Assembly: GCA_038502055.1 (NCBI GenBank)
Contig: JAXRKN010000042.1
Location: 1-64,000, forward strand
Direction: 5' to 3'
Source: Tanytarsus gracilentus
Taxonomy: Eukaryota; Arthropoda; Insecta; Diptera; Chironomidae
Length of the DNA: 64,000 nt
Shown here: in pieces, positions 61,494-64,000 of the stretch
How positions within the stretch are numbered: position 1 is the first letter of the stretch
Layout: each line of letters opens with the position of its first letter
Notes under the pieces: model-generated
Seen by the model: the letters and a program-made list of their open reading frames with translations, nothing else
What the model was told of the DNA's origin: nothing
Databases searched by the model: none
Position numbers and translations under genes: made by a program

Positions 61494-64000
61494 AAAATTT
61501 ATTTTATCAAAGAAAAAAAAGGTTATCGTGGAAATTTCAAATAAAAACTTTATTTTTAATCGTTTTTAATTCTTTAAATAAAATTGAGTTTTAATTGTTA
61601 ATTTTTTCAGTGTTGAATTAATTTAAAATTTAAATGTTTATGAAGTTGTAAATTCATTTCAAGTTGTAACGGTTTTAAATTATTTGAAACGTTTAAATTC
61701 TATTAAACCGTTACGAAAGTACTTGACTTTATGTTAGTCAAGTCAACTTGACATTTTTGGAATTAAACGTTAGAAAGTTTACATCTTAATTGTTTAATTT
61801 CTGTTTAAATTAATTAAATCTTTGGAGATTTTAGAGGAATAATTGTAGTTCAAAAATTTAATTTAAGAAACATTTAAATAAATGCAAAAATTGATAGCTA
61901 AAGTACAGAAAAAATTGAAATTATTGTGAAAAAATAATAAACACTAGGTTCAATTCCTTAAATTTAAAAATATATTATTAGGTAATAAATTTTTTTCCTT
62001 TTTTTGCAAATTTTTTCAGTAATTTTACCGGCATTTTTTGTTTGGTTTTATAAAAAATAAATCAAAACAGCAACTTGAAGATCTTTTCTTTCGTAAAAAA
62101 CATGCGCAGTGCCATTCACACGAAGGCAAGACTTTATCGAAGCAGTAAGAAGAAACGGCATCAAATTGGAGTGTGAGTAAATGGTAAGCGAAAAGAAGAG
62201 TGGGTGGTTAGGGAAATTTCCTTTTGGACATCCAGAAAGCGAAACGACGAAAAACTCAAAACTACACACATAATAAATATTCAGCGTGCATGTATGTGCG
62301 AGTGCTAGCCATATCTCGCGATATACACGTATGAGTGTACAGCACAATAATTTTAAGATTCAGTGAAGTGAAGGTGATGTGGAGCGTGAGGATGGGTGTC
62401 GAGTGAATAAAGAAGGGTTCTTATTATGTACACATGCGAAAGGCTATTTTCTATTTTCCCTATGGTGCCGTATAGCGTACAGAGAGGACTTCAACGACGA
62501 CGATGATGATTGTGCGATGTATAGTGAAAAAAAAGGGTCGCAATGAGTTGAAATCTTTTTGGCACATGCGAGGAAATATCCTTAGATACATCTCGGGGAA
62601 AGCATGGAAATGAGTTTCTGATGTATCGCAAACTTTTGTCCATCGACACAATTTTCGTCCTCAAACGCACACAACACAGGAGCAAGAAGAAGTCGTTTGC
62701 ACGTATACATGCATGTAATTTGCATCTTAATACACTTTATTAAGAGAAAACTTCGTCTTTCACTCCCCAGCAACAGCAGCATCCTCATCTCCGGCCGGAC
62801 AATGGCCAAGAATCTCCTCATTTGTATGTATGAATATACGCTAGTAGAATATTGATTTTCAGTTTCTCCGCTCATCGCCGCTATTTGGTTGGCTCTTTCG
62901 CCTCGGTCGTGAGAGATGCCACATCTCCAATCGGCTGCCATTGCACACATCGTCATCATCGTTGTTGTTATTCTCTCGCTCTCGTCTTGCAAGAAATGTC
63001 CATCCAGACGGACGGATAGAAGAGCCATGCAGAACTCACTGAATTATAAACGAACGAAAGAGCATTATTTGCCTTGCAAATTTCTTCCACTATGAGCTTT
63101 GTGTATCTCCTCAAATTGCTGGTGCTTGACCATTCTTCGAGCGTGTTCGATCAAGGGTTGGAAGTTTTTTGCTAACCCATTTTTATTTGCGAATAAATTT
63201 CAAATTTTTTATTACTTTAAAAACTTTCCCTTTCGCATCCACTTTTAACCGTTCGCACACATCAAGTATGCGACACAATATCATCTCCTTCATGCATACG
63301 TTATGATGACGATATGCATACAGAGATAGTGAAGAAAAAGGAAGAGAAGTAGATGATAGCAATGGGATTTAATAAACAACAAGCAACTTTCACTTTGAAA
63401 CGGGAAAAAATGGCCGGAAGGCTAGAAATGAAATGAAATGGGCGAAATAAGAAGGAGAGTCGAGCTTTTATGATTATCACACCAAAAAAATCTCACCGTA
63501 TGTGGTTGTTGTGAGGAAGTTAGAAAAATTGTAGCTAAAGATTTACTTGCAGAGTTAGAAAAAAAATTAAAATAAAATTTGATTACAAAAATTCAAATTA
63601 TCGAGACACAAAAAAATAATTTTTTTTGAAAAAAATCATGAAATTCAAAAAATTATAAAATTCAAAAAATTCAAAATTTTTGATTAAACTCTTTTCGAGT
63701 ATTTTACCTCCTTTATGTATTTCACAAAAACATCATTAGAGCTTCGTTTACGTCTCTTTGAGAGCGAGCCATTTAAATCTCAACAACTTTGGCGAACTAT
63801 TTGACATGCACCCACCACCCTCACATCCTTACATCGCAAATAGCGCTTTACGGAAATAATTTCGACTGAAACATGTTGTATACGACTGCACAAAACCTAA
63901 AAGGATATCTTTCTCTCCCTATTTTATTATACGGACTTCAATTCTCCACATGACAATCTCAGCATCATGTACAAACTATTTTCCATCTTTCCTCCGCGAT
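61494..64000. other. 3' flank and gene-free stretch
   Basis: The HR1-PDZ 3' UTR is at the left. GTAACGGTTT (61666-61675) is complementary to 61705-61714, a 10-bp stem about 170 bp after the stop. From about 62080 to 63060 the sequence is noticeably richer in G+C and CpG than its surroundings and carries overlapping minus-strand open frames up to 148 codons that match no family I know. It could be a promoter/5' UTR region of a gene beyond the window. Confidence 0.45.

Noticed and set aside
62582..63028. 148-codon minus-strand ORF
   Set aside because: No family motif, overlaps other frames, and lies in a locally GC-richer block where long frames arise by chance; kept only as a compositional finding.

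Overview
The window looks like AT-rich insect nuclear DNA, most likely from a nematoceran fly. The evidence is intron-split genes with GT-AG introns often only 45-70 bp long, an insect-type 7-transmembrane odorant receptor, insect-like Merlin, GTP cyclohydrolase I and SNRK genes, and Jockey-like and BEL/Pao-like retroelements. A midge such as a chironomid fits the compact introns and AT richness, but that is inference. Bases 1-80 are not biological: they read as Oxford Nanopore barcode and adapter sequence, so base 1 is probably a raw contig end.

Layout. 81-2911: 184-bp satellite, 15 full copies plus a partial one. 3260-4597 (+): complete five-exon odorant receptor. 4882-5770: 5'-truncated non-LTR retroelement with poly-A tail and target-site duplication. 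5771-17859: about 12 kb without a recognisable gene, holding two foldback structures. 17860-19693: LTR retroelement with a PHD-finger gag-like ORF, a missing pol and a G-rich, probably low-quality seam. 19700-26885: no recognisable gene. 26886-42125: a compact gene block with Merlin (-), an OTUD7/Cezanne-type deubiquitinase (+), GTP cyclohydrolase I/Punch (-) and an SNRK kinase (-). 42126-52839: no gene found. 52940-53948: two abutting tandem arrays (40-bp and 19-bp units). 54191-54264: a GGAC tetranucleotide run followed by a hairpin. 58774-61493 (+): 3' part of an HR1-like/PDZ protein gene. 61494-64000: no recognisable gene.

The protein genes are ordinary eukaryotic neighbours, not an operon. 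Merlin and OTUD7 are head to head about 1.9 kb apart, OTUD7 and Punch converge with about 0.8 kb between stop codons, and Punch and SNRK lie in tandem on the minus strand. Merlin (Hippo signalling at the cortex), SNRK (an LKB1-type kinase substrate by family knowledge) and Punch (tetrahydrobiopterin synthesis) have no obvious joint pathway. I worked out exon boundaries by hand from splice motifs, reading phase and family alignment from memory; no database search was run.
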